From positions 806,001-870,000 of the forward strand of contig JAKOGI010000001.1 of the NCBI GenBank assembly GCA_029747015.1: 64,000 bases of DNA. Direction: 5' to 3'. Shown in pieces: positions 1 to 10,848 of the stretch. This stretch comes from Carnegiea gigantea. Lineage: Eukaryota > Streptophyta > Magnoliopsida > Caryophyllales > Cactaceae. Under the pieces are notes generated by a model that searched no databases, was not told the origin of the DNA, and worked only from the letters and a program-made list of their open reading frames with translations. The position numbers were made by a program, and so were the translations under genes. Every line of letters begins with the position of its first letter. Positions within the stretch are counted from its first letter, which is position 1.

Positions 1-66
1 TGCTGGGGCCATCACTTAATAGAGTATTGTCAGATACTAGCAAATGAAGGTTCTGGAGGGATCATT

Positions 67-972
67 ATGTCTTGGCATCAGAAAGCATTCCAACAATCAA
101 ATGTAGTCATGGGGCAGAGATGGGTTTGTGTTACAGGGGATCTAACAAAAGACCACTTTCATTGTGCAATTTGTGTAGTGTATGCAGCAAATAAAAGTAG
201 AGAAAGAAAATACACTTCGAATCAACTAAGAGCCCTAAAAGGCTCCCTAAGTGCCCCACCCCTATTAATGGGGGACTTCAATGAGGTCTTACTACCAGAA
301 GAAAGAAGAGGAGCAAATCAAGTTTTACCAAGCATGAGAGAGTTTCAAGATTTCGTGCATAATACTCAATTGATTGACTTGAAGATTGACCAACAGTTCA
401 CATGGATGAGGAAGAACTCAGCAAGTAGAATTGATAGAATATTGGTGGAAGCTGAGTACCATAGGCCAAATCTCCATGTCTTTTGTAGGGACAGGATGTT
501 TTCTGATCACTTTTCTCTAGTGTTGTCCACAAATCACATTAAATGGGGCCCCATCCCATTTAGATCTTGTTGGCTGGATGAGCCTGGGTTTGTCAAAATG
601 TTCAAGAAAGAATGGGTCCAGCTTGCAGAGTTACCCTTGGAAAAGAAGTTTTTGCAAGTTATTAAAAGACCACTGAGAAAATGGAATAGAGAAATTTTTG
701 GAGACATTGACCTTAAAATCAACAGGTTTCAGGATGAACTAAAACTACTCGACAACCTTGCCCAAGATCAAGAATTATCTCAATGTGACCGGTATAGACG
801 AGAAGCAATTCAAACACAATTTTGGCTTTGGATGACAAGAAAAGAGAGATATTGGAAGCAGCTTTCAAGGTGCAAAGTTCTCAAAGAAGGAGATAGAAAT
901 ATCAAGTACTTTCATACCTTAGCTACCAAGAGAAGGCAGAAGAAATTAATAGAGAAACTTATAGTTCCATGA
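67..972 (+). pseudogene. LINE ORF2 fragment: AP-endonuclease C-terminal half
   Basis: This stretch encodes about 300 residues. The endonuclease/exonuclease/phosphatase motifs are GDFNEVL near residues 68-74, SRIDRIL near 119-125 and SDHFSLVL near 145-152; these hold the catalytic Asp, Asn and SDH residues of L1 endonucleases. In the family this domain nicks target DNA to prime reverse transcription. The part after residue 180 is the linker toward the RT domain. A TGA at about 970 ends the frame and a TAG follows at about 1027. The real protein begins upstream of the window, so the first ATG here is not a true start. Confidence 0.85.
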
Positions 973-1080
973 GAGGAAATATATGAGGCAGAATGGATAA
1001 AGAAGGCTGGTGTGCAACACTTCAAGTAGCTTTATCAAAAGCAAGACACTTCTTCGTTTGACATCTCAGCTGCGGGACTC

Positions 1081-2240
1081 CCTAGACTGACAGTAGAAGA
1101 AATGGACAATCTAGAAATAGCAATCACTAGTGAGGAAATTCAAGATGTACTTTTTAGCTGCGATCCCTCAAAATCACCATGATATGATAGTTTTAATGTT
1201 AGTTGTGTCAAGAAGGTGTCGCCAATAACAGGGAAGGATTTCATTGATTATATTATGCATTTCTTTGATACAGGCACCTTTCATCATAGCATCAACACAA
1301 CATGGATTGCTCTTATACCTAAGAAAAATGGAGCCACTCAACTCACAGACTACAGGCCCATCAGTATGGTGGGAAGTGTATATAAGATCATTTCAAAGGT
1401 CTTGAGTAAAAGATTAAATAGAGTAATGCCATTATTAATTGGGGAAGCCCAGACCGCATTTGTGGGAGGTAGACAAATTCTGGATGATGCCTTCATAGCA
1501 AATAAAGCAGTGAATTGGTTGAAGAATTGTAAGGGAGAAGGAGTCCTACTTAAGTTAGATTTCCAGAAAGCATGTGATACCATAGCTTGGGAAAGTTTAG
1601 ACCTTGTGTTATTGGAAATGGGGTTTGGACCAAAATGGAGGCAATGGATCCGAGTTTGCCTAAACATAGCCTCTATCTCCATTCACTTTTATGGTTCACC
1701 TTGTAAGCCATTTAAAATGGGAAGGAGGTTAAGGCAGGGTGACCCTCTATCACCCTTCCTATTTGTTATAATGGCTAAAGTGCTGAACAAAATGATCAAG
1801 AATGCAGCAGAGCTGGGGCTTTTTAGAGGGGTGGCAGCGGGAGCAAAGCTAGTTACGCTAACTCATTTGCAGTTTGCATATGACACTTTGGTTTTTTGTG
1901 AGGCCAATGAACATTATCTTTCAAATGTGAAAAAATTCTACTCAGCTTCCAAGCCTTCTCTGGGCTAACAGTCAATTACTCAAAGTCTGGGCTAATAGTC
2001 ATGGGGAAAGACAAAGCTTGGGCGAGAAATGCAGCAAAGCAGCTAGGATACACTTTGGTTAGTCTACCAATCACACACCTAGGAGTTCCCCTTGGTGCAA
2101 ATATGAAAAGGGCTTCATCGTGGCAATATACCATCAGTAAAATCCAGGAAAGAATAAACTCATGGAAAGGATATTGCCTCTACTAAGCAGGAAGACCAAT
2201 ACTAATTAAATCAGTTTTGAATAGCTTGCCAGTATATTAC
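1081..2240 (+). pseudogene. LINE ORF2 fragment: reverse transcriptase domain
   Basis: RT blocks appear in order: WIALIPKKN, YRPISMVGSVYKIISK, AFVGGRQILDDAFIANK, LKLDFQKACDTIAWESL and RQGDPLSPFLFV. The catalytic FADD box reads FAYDT near 1876-1890, so the second Asp position is disturbed. A stop lies near 1181 where the family has a Gly/Trp codon (SP-stop-YDSF). The frame shifts between 1968 and 2001, after which the thumb region continues (LGYTLVSLPITHLGVPLGA). The domain is unmistakable, but it cannot encode an active enzyme as read. Confidence 0.88.
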
Positions 2241-2249
2241 TTATCCCTT

Positions 2250-3480
2250 TTAAGAATGCCAAAGAAAAAAGGTTGCAACAGAAATAATTACAATCCAAAA
2301 AAGGTTCTTGTGGAATGGTAGTAAAGGGGGGAAGTATTCTGCCCTACCCAAGTGGGAGTTTGTACAAAGACTAAGAAAATATGGAGGTTTGGGGGTACAA
2401 AATATCTTGATCAAGAATACAGCCTTATTATTTAAATGGTGGTGATAATTTGCTTGCAAAGAAAGAGCCTTATAGAGAAGGATAATTGCCTCAATCCATC
2501 ATCAAAACATGGCTATCTTACCAACCTACACCATTACTCAGATACCAGGTCCCTGGAGAAATATACAGCAATTGGCACAAGAGGATAGTCCTGTCTCAGT
2601 AGCTTTTCAGCAGCATATTTACGTGCAACTAGGAGATGGAGCCAATGTGAGATTCTGGGAGGATAGTTGGGTCCAACATGGAATAGTAAAACAAATCTTC
2701 CCGAGCCTATGCAGGATTTCTAGCCAGAAAGGAGAAATGGTGACACATATGGGCTGGTATGAAGGAGATATGTGGAGATGGACATTAACTTGGGGGGGAA
2801 CTAAACCTGGATGAACGTGAGAAGGTAGAGAATAAGAAGCAGATACTGACCCAGGTTTATCCAAGAAGAAATGTCAAAGACAAGGTTTTATGGGATAAGA
2901 AGGAGAATTCAAGAGTAAAGATCTAGTCAATAAAGTTAACAGAGTCATGGCGCAAGAAGCTTTGGTAGATTGCCTGGTTAGTTCAGTGTGGGGTCGATTA
3001 ACACCACCCAAAGTTGAGTTCTTTATGTGGCTTTCCTTACTAGGTAAGCTCAACACAAAAGACATGCTTGCTAGAAAAGGTATGATGCAGGCTCAGGCAA
3101 ATCTATGCACCTTCTGTGGAGCTATGCTAGAGGATTTGTCTCACCTGCATGTTAAGTGTATGTACTCGAGGCCAATCTGGGAAGATCTTGCAAGTAAGTT
3201 TAGGGAACAAATAACTATGCCACAGAGCTTTAGGGGGTTCTTTGAATGGTGGATTGCAAGAAGGTTCTAGAGCAAGGTGAGGAAGTACTTATGGATTGCC
3301 ACTTTTTATGCCACAGCTTGGAGTTTGAGGATGAAACGCAATGCAATAATTTTTGAACAGCAAGAATTTAATGGAGAAGAAATGTGCCACCTGATAAAGC
3401 AGAGAGTTGTCTTGAGAGGTCAAAAGCATGGAAGGAGCCCCTACTTTACTCCGTAGAGGAATGGCACGTAAGCTTGGTGA
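2250..3480 (+). pseudogene. LINE ORF2 fragment: C-terminal region with zf-RVT
   Basis: The segment 2509-2814 has the DGANVRFWEDSWV signature found after the RT domain in plant LINEs. The segment 2947-3270 reads as zf-RVT: SSVWGRLTPPKVEFFMW, then CTFCGAMLEDLSHLHVKC with the Cys-x2-Cys...His...Cys pattern. Stops separate the pieces (near 2440, 2811 and 3268). No function should be expected from this copy. Confidence 0.82.
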
Positions 3481-3702
3481 GGTAGCAAATGCGTGTGATT
3501 AAGGTGTAAGGAATTGACTATCCCTAGGGCTTACTGTGCTTTTTGTAAGTGGTTTCTTTTCACCTTTTGCTTTGTCTGTTTTGGTCTAGTTGTGATGATT
3601 GCAATCGGTGAAGTTTTTTAATGTGACATTTTGTATGTGTAATTACCTGTGGCACAAAACTATCGAAAAAAATTTATGTTGGTTCTTTGGGCTCACTGGA
3701 CC

Positions 3703-3705
<3 letters not shown>

Positions 3706-3752
<47 letters not shown>
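3706..3752. repeat. (TA)n microsatellite at the LINE 3' end
   Basis: About 23 uninterrupted TA units follow the LINE. The large CACTA element begins 36 bp further on. Confidence 0.95.
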
Positions 3753-3755
<3 letters not shown>

Positions 3756-3805
3756 GCCTTTAAAACTATTTAATTCTCATGTTTTATCACTACAAGAAAG
3801 CGCAT

Positions 3806-4280
3806 GATTGGAGACCGAAAATTTTCGGTCTCCAAAATAAAAAAATTCGGTCTCAATCTGTTTTCAGAGACCGAATTGAGACCAAAAAGGGGCCGGTCTC
3901 GAAAGCATTGGTCGCAAATTTAAATTGGAGACCAAATTTTCCGGTTTGGTCTCCACTAGAGACCGCACCTTGAGACCAAACAAATTTGGTCTCTAATCGA
4001 GACTGGGTCTCACGCGGTCTCACTTGGAGACCAAATTTCGCGGTCTCTTTTTGAGACCAGCAGGCCCGGTCTCCACTAGAGGCCAAAATAATATGGTCTC
4101 TAACTGAGACCATAGAGATTTGGTTTAGAGACCAAAAATTTCGATCTCCAGTGGAGACCGATACTATTCGGTCTCTGACTGAGACCGGAATTTGGGCAAC
4201 CAACCATTATGATTTTTGAGACCACCACGCCCGGCTCGGTCTCCACCGGAGACTGATTTATTTCGGTCTCTAAAATATTT
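3806..4280. repeat. CACTA subterminal repeats, left end (GGTCTC/GAGACC)
   Basis: GGTCTC and its complement GAGACC recur about every 15-30 bp, often as inverted pairs separated by an A/T-rich spacer. In the En/Spm family such repeats bind TNPA. The same motif fills the right end of the element (about 12957-13440), which ties the two ends together. Confidence 0.9.
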
Positions 4281-4560
4281 TATATATAAAAAAAATTTGG
4301 CTTATTTTTTCACCAGAACCTGCAGTTTATATTTTTTTCCTCAAATGCTACAATTGGTACAATATTTTTGGACGGCAAAAGTGCCACTATATATGGCAAA
4401 ATCTAAATTACATTCCAAATGTCATTGATACAGCAATTATACACCAAAAAATTCCACAACGTAAATATAAATATTTACAACCAAATGTATGTACTTGTGA
4501 CGCACCTGACATGTGGTACGTACCTAAGCCTACGAGGACGATTGAGAGTTGTCTGCACAA
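4281..4560. other. CACTA interior, no gene recognised
   Basis: This is AT-rich sequence between the left subterminal repeats and the first hairpin module. Short open frames on both strands show no family signature. It may be the 3' transcribed region of the minus-strand transposon genes, which is inferred only from position. Confidence 0.4.
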
Positions 4561-4663
4561 GTAGGGTGGCCAAGGAGTGCCCCCTAAAAGTTGACAATAT
4601 CTCAGGCTTATAGCCATAATTTATACCCTGCTATACATAAAAACCACACAACACGTTCGCACG

Positions 4664-4725
4664 CTCAACGGGCCACACGCCCGGAGTACACCAAATCCAC
4701 ATCTCAACGGATCACACATCCGGAG
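4664..4725. repeat. Paired-hairpin module, copy 1
   Basis: Two 23-nt units start at 4664 and 4703, 39 nt apart. Each has flanking CTC...GAG, an AA bulge, a 5-bp stem and the loop CACAC. The stems are CGGGC/GCCCG in the first unit and CGGAT/ATCCG in the second. The preceding 100 bp (about 4565-4660) also resembles the longer repeat unit at 5575-6120 (shared AAAAGTTGAC and ATATC...AGGC blocks). Confidence 0.8.
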
Positions 4726-4836
4726 TATATCATGTAGTACTTCTATAAATATAACTGAAGGAAGGGGATCAAGTGAACTGGGTGGTAAGAGAAGTCCAAA
4801 TGTACATATCAAACATATCTATCATGTAGTACTTAC

Positions 4837-6555
4837 ATAAACACTCTGCGCGTGAGCATCGCACCAAATCCGTTGACCACTCTCATCAACCTTTGAATGA
4901 GTGGTCACAAACAATTCAGCTGCAGAAGGTCTTCTTCCCAATTGCTTCGCCTAACAGACAGTAGTATATATATGTTTACGTGAGTAGCCTTCCCAATTGA
5001 AATTAACGTATTCCTGTCAAGTGTTTCAGATATTCATACCAGTCTGTCTGTCCACATTGTCGCTGATATTGACCCTTGGCTGTGCCCAATCTTTGCCTTC
5101 GGTCCCTCTGTCTTGTTCTTCGTGTTCCTCTCAGACCGCTTCTTGAATTCCTCATCCCTTTCCCTCTTGTGTCGCAATGACGCGCGAAGATCATCCGTCA
5201 TCCAAGTAATGAACTTGTCCGGAGAGCCCCTCGCGACCTTGTTCACTATGTCTTTCACCCACACGCATCTTCTGTTGCCATTCTCTTCTAACTAAAGCCT
5301 CGTGCTCGGGATCCCATGTGAATCGTTGCTGCATAGGAAATTCCAAACAATACCATATAATACGATTGCATTGTGTTAGTGTTCCAAAAAACTCAGTTGT
5401 GGTCGTTTATTTCACGTAACTCATAATATGTGCTCATGTTTAACACATACTCACAAAAGACACCAACATGAGGATAGATGACATACTTATTCGCTAAAAG
5501 ATTGCATCAGCGACATATATATTTAGTGTACGTTAAATATAGGTGAATGAACAATTACTTCCATGCAGTCATATTTCTGAAAAGAAACGGACAGAGTTTC
5601 GCCCAACAATTGACAATATCCGAGCCTTTACTACATACATTATCGTAGAAATAACATACATACACGTAAGTAAGATAATCTCACGCTCAACGGGCTACAC
5701 GCCCTGAGTACACAAAGTACACATCTCCACGGATCACACATCCACAAAATTTTCGAAAATAATTCATTTCTGGGAAGAAACGAACAGAGTTCCGCCTAAA
5801 AGTTGACCATATCCCAGGCTTAAAGCCATACAATACTCCCCTGTAGTACCTACAAATACATAACAAATTTGCACGCTCAACGGGGCATACGCCCGGAGTT
5901 CACCAACAATACATCTCACCAGATCACACAACCTCGTCAGTAGAGTTCATATTCAGGCACCACGCACTACACTTTAAGCTTTTATATTTGTGTCCCTATG
6001 TGTGTGGAAGAGGGGGTTGTGCGTGAGTGTGGATATATGCATGTTTGCATGCTCAACGGGCCACACGCCCGGAATACACCAAGTACACATCTCAACGGAT
6101 CACACATCCGGAGCATTGGATAAGGCATCCCATCGATTACAAGAAGACATTTTACTTCTCAATACGTATTGAACTTAATTCAATATGGGTATCATGTACC
6201 ATATGGTGAAGTTGGGAAATATACCTTAAAACAATTCCACCAAAACCTCCTGTGATCCTCAGGGGCGTCCCGCCAACAAGTAAAGGCGTCCTTGTAATAG
6301 GTTCGAATGGTTTCGGAGATGGAACGTGCGACATCTCGATGACCGAACCTATGATACAGCATTGCCAACAAATGAAATGAAAACGTCGGACACATCCGTT
6401 TCTAATTTTTGGAATATTAACGATGCTTACCACATGTCGGTGTTCGGCACAAGTCGAATCCTGGTCAAGGGGGTGCTACTGTCCTCTAACGGAAACTCTG
6501 GAGGCTGCGTCTCCTCAGAGTCGACCTGGGTGATGGCTCTGCTTGAACCATCCAT
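4837..6555 (-). pseudogene. TNPA-like En/Spm protein gene (Transposase_24 family), four exons seen, frameshifted
   Basis: Predicted exons are 6555-6431 (ATG start, MDGSSRAITQ), 6348-6225, 5328-5040 and 4950-4837, all with GT/AG borders and mostly compatible phases. Exon 2 encodes SISETIRTYYKDAFTCW...PEDHRRFWWNCFK, exon 3 begins QRFTWDPEHEALVRREW and ends near GHSQGSIS, and exon 4 encodes AKQLGRRPSAAELFVTTHSK. That order matches the plant Ptta/En/Spm (Transposase_24) family, whose members bind subterminal repeats. Near 5268-5275 exon 3 shifts frame: it is 289 nt where 288 would keep the frame. The usual C-terminal coiled coil was not found. The paired-hairpin array fills the 896-bp intron between exons 2 and 3. 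Confidence 0.78.
5575..6120. repeat. Tandem array of three paired-hairpin units inside a transposon intron
   Basis: Units of about 176-190 bp carry the two-hairpin module at 5686/5725, 5876/5915 and 6052/6091. The offset is 39 nt in every copy. The last copy is the best preserved; the second hairpin of the middle copies is degraded. Copies two and three share a leading segment (AACGGACAGAGTT / AACGAACAGAGTT). The array lies in the predicted TNPA-like intron 5329-6224. The sequence is not coding: the matching forward frame of the 5686 copy contains TGA. Confidence 0.8.
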
Positions 6556-6821
6556 GCGTACCTACTCCTGCGCAATGTTATAAAAATCAGTTACATAAGT
6601 GCATGCATTATAATTTGGAAATTGTATGCGGAATGACAGTAAGTATTATACACTGATCAATATTGGACACTTTGATATGAATGTAACAAATTGCATAAAC
6701 ACATTACAGATGCAACCAATACGCACTTCGGTTGGAAAACATGCAAGTCAAATAACATAACGAATCGAAGGAGAGGATAGTAATAAAAGGTTGCATACAT
6801 TTAACTTACAGAACGGCGATT

Positions 6822-9800
6822 CTAAATCATAACGACACCAACATTGCATAGATTAGTGAACGACGTACACGATGTAAACATTGACCCGGTGAAGTAGTCA
6901 TCATCATCATCATCAACATTATCATCGTCTTCATCTGCTAACCTGCCGTGCCATTCATCTCCGTCTCCACCATCGATGGCATCTACCTCATCGTCGACAA
7001 TGTCATCTATGTCATTTTCCTCTAGTGGTCTGATGTCGACATCATCGTCTACGTCAATATCGCCTAAATTAGGCGGGTTTTCGTTTTCATCTATTTGGAA
7101 TGGTGTGTCCTCTTCCGGGGCATCTATTATTGACCTTGGTTTCATTTTTAACACTGCCCACCAGTCCTTTTTACTGTTATCTTTCATAGGATAAGGCAGG
7201 AAGCACACTTGCGTGACTTGACTTGCAAGGACAAATGGATCGTAATTGGGATATCTCTTCGTGTGATTTACATCGACCAATTTGTATGTATCATGGATAA
7301 CAACACCATTAATGCAGTCAAACCACTCACACTTAAACAAGATCGTCTTATATGAACGAATATCCCCAACATGCTCCAACTCAATTACATCCTGCAGAAT
7401 GCCATAATATTCCTGCCCATCTGTCCCTTTTACGCAAACACCGTAATTCATTGTTGACTTGCTTTTTCCATATTCATATGAATGGAAGTTGAAGCCATTA
7501 ATGTAATAATGATCCCAACGACGAACATGTCTTTTAGGACCATACGCCAGTGCTCTCACAACATCATTGTCAACGTTGGAGTGTAACACCTACATGGCCG
7601 TTATATCCAGAAATGGTCAAATAAGTTGTCATTATAATGCGTTCGCTGTGTAAGAAAATCACATAGGACAAAATACGTACATACGCTTTGAACCATTCTG
7701 GATATCTATCTTGAAATGTTAACCACACGTCCTCCACCCGAACACGGGGGTTTTGTTGGCTCATCTCCAATGCGAATATCCTACACAGTGTAATGAAAAC
7801 ATCGTACACATGCATGTTCACTGTATGCAACGCTTTTTCCATATGTATTACAAAAACTTATCTTTCATATTCGCCCAACAATGCACAGTTCGATAGCACA
7901 TATATATGCGCCAATTGATGATCCAAATGATCTAAGCACCGAACACTGCCCTCATTCGGGGCATATCCCACGTTCCGGGAGAAAATATCTGGAAGTTTGA
8001 CATCAGTTTTGTCCTGATCAATGTTCATCACGTTTCTGGGCAAATCTCGTGCCCTAACATCAACACTGTCATCAAAATAGTTGACAATGAAGTTGGTGAT
8101 CTCGTCTATTAAGTACGCATAGGAAATTGAAGGCTCCACACGTGCTTTGTTGCCCACTTTTCGCTTTAGGTGATGAAGGAACCTGTAATGAAATAATTAG
8201 AAACATCACTTATGTACGGAACTGCTGACATGAATTCAATGAAACATAGCATACCTTTCATTGTCATACATCCATCGATATTGAACCGGTCCTCCAAGTT
8301 TCAGTTCCGTAGGTAAGTGCACAGGTAGATGCTCCATTACATTGAAGAATGCAGGGGGAAAAACTTGTTCCAACTTGCATAATATTTCTGCAATGTTGTT
8401 CTCTAAACGGACTATGTCATCAACATGCAACTTAGAGGAACACAAATCCCGAAAGAACTGGCTAAGCTCAGTTAGAACATTCCATACGTTTGTTGGTAAG
8501 AGATCTCTGAAAGCCAGCGGCACCAAACGCTGCATGAAGACATGACAATCATGACTTTTCAAGTTATGCAATGAAGCATGTCTCCAGTCAACACACCTAC
8601 TCAAGTTCGATGCATAACCATCTGGGAATTTCAGTTTACGAATCCATTCACACACCACCTTTCTATGCTCCTTCTGTAGGACATATGGAGCTTGTGGCAT
8701 AATTTCTCGTCGGCTTCCTTCACCAGCTTCCTCAACGCGGACATTAAGTCTCCTACGTTTACAATGAGTAAGCATGTCCTTCCTCGCGTTCAGATCATCT
8801 TTTGTTTTATCTTTAACATTCATCACGGTGTTAATTATTTGCTCAAAAACATTTTTTTCAATGTGCATGACGTCGAGGTTGTGACATAGTAACAACTTAC
8901 TCCAATAAGGGAGATCCCAAAATATACTGCGTCTTGTCCAATTGTGGGACCGTCCATAACCATCCACTTTTCCCTTGTGCTCTGCTGCCGTTGGGAGCGA
9001 ACACACACGACTCCAAACCTGCTCCCCGGTCAACATAGGCGGAGGTTCAGAGTGCTCCTCCCTATTTTTATAAAATGCTGATTTATTACGCCGAAATCTA
9101 TGATCCTTTGGGAGAAATTGTCGATGACAGTCAAACCAAGATTGCTTGTTCCCGTGCGCTAGCCTGAACGCCGAAATCTTCCAGCAGTCATCCACCCAGA
9201 GAGCATACCGTAAGCGGGAAAGTCACTCACAGTCCAAAGAATGGCAGCTTTCAGTAAGAAATTTTGCTTCCGGGAAACATCATATGTTGGTATTCCTTCA
9301 TGCCACAATTGCAAAAGCTCTTCAATAAGAGGTTGCATATATATGTCCAGATTTCCTTTCGGATTCTTTGGACCGGGAATGAGCAGAGCAATAAACATGA
9401 ATTGCCTTTTCTTACACATCCATGGGGGCAAATTGTAAGGGGTCACAATCACTGGCCAGCATGAATATGTTTGACCGTAATGGCTAAATGATGAGAAGCC
9501 GTCAGTGCACAAGCCTAACCTCACATTACGTGGTTCAGCAGCGAACGAAGGATTTGAAGCATCTAGATGTTTCCATGCCTCACTATCTGATGGATGTGCC
9601 ATGACCCCAGGAGGGCGCTTGTGCTCATGGTGCCATCTCATACTCTCAGCTGTTTTCTTTGTTGCATAAAGACGCTGTAATTGAGGTCCAACGGGGAAAT
9701 ATATTAGTTGCTTGCTTGGGATTTGCCTTCCATCTTTGCTCGTCCGCGAATATCTACCTTCATCACAAAATGTGCATCTGTGGAGGCCAGTTGCCCCCTT

Positions 9801-10500
9801 CCAGAATAACATGCAACCATTGGGGCAAACATATATTTTACGGTGTGGAAGTTCAAGACCAGCAAGCAACTTCTTAATTTCATAGTAATTGCCAACCATA
9901 TCGTTGTTATTTGGGCATATCTCCTTCATGAAGGATGCAATACCATCAACCGCTCTATGGGATAGATTATATTCACATTTAAGATTGGTAAGCCGTGCAA
10001 CAGCCTTTAGTAGTGACATTTCGCCTCCCTCGTACAATGGTCTCTCTGCTGCCTTGAGGAGTTCAAGGAATCTTTTCGCCTCTGGTGTTGGTTCATGCTC
10101 CGCATTGTGGGGCAGCTCTTGTAATGATGCGGACGACGTATGTGGGTATGCATCCATCACCATATCCCTCATAAGGTTGGGTAGTACTTGTGCATTGGAT
10201 GAGGAAGTTGCAACTCCATCATCTTCGAGGAACATTTCACCATGATGGACCCACCTGTAATAGTTAGGTTGAAACCCTCGCTGGTACAAATGTAACTTGA
10301 TCGTGTCAACATCAAGGTATGGTAAATTGCGGCACTTCATGCAAGGGCACTTTAATTTTTGGCACCTCTGAAACTCTTCTTGTGCACAGGCAAACTTAAT
10401 GAAGTCATCCACTTTCTCAACGAATGTCCTGCTTAGATACTTCCCTTATAGTCTTTTGTACATCCACACCCGACTTGGGTCTATTGTCTCAGGAGGATCT
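6822..10500 (-). pseudogene. TNP2-like CACTA transposase gene, multi-exon, inactivated
   Basis: Domains in order are: transposase-associated N-terminus (CPCMKCRN, about 10330-10412); Transposase_21 core (WPVIVTPYNLPPWMC, then SDFPAYGMLSGW, about 9165-9480); DUF4218-like (PLAFRDLLPTNVWNVLTELS, about 8280-8600); and DUF4216-like (WFDCINGVVIHDTYKLVDVN, about 7150-7480). An acidic Asp-rich tail ends near 6822. Introns follow at 8183-8254 (GT-AG, phase kept), 7781-7861 and about 7590-7680. Three lesions are visible. An in-frame TAA sits at 10446-10448 just upstream of the conserved N-terminus. At about 9165-9195 the Cys-rich stretch after SGW is deleted and the frame changes. The donor at 7861 reads ATAAG where GTAAG would restore splicing. 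It would normally cut at the element ends. Confidence 0.9.
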
Positions 10501-10573
10501 GTATATAATACTAGCCAAACATACATTTTTTCATACAACAATAAGTACATGTAGATAAATACATATATACATA

Positions 10574-10848
<275 letters not shown>

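Larger units (their letters stand above)
1..3690 (+). mobile_element. L1-type LINE retrotransposon, 5'-truncated by the window edge, decayed
   Basis: Plus-strand pieces read in order as an AP-endonuclease, a non-LTR reverse transcriptase and a C-terminal zf-RVT region, which is the order of plant L1 LINE ORF2. The frame is broken by several stops and at least one shift (about 1968 to 2001), so no full ORF2 is encoded. The 5' part (ORF1 and the start of the endonuclease) lies outside the window. A short A-rich stretch near 3660-3675 and a TA microsatellite follow the 3' end. The exact 3' end and target duplication were not resolved. Confidence 0.9.

Noticed and set aside
5990..6209. Frames with STGHTPG/STDHTSG peptide repeats
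   Set aside because: The peptide repeat follows from the hairpin modules. Another copy (5686-5708) has an in-frame stop, so it is not coding.
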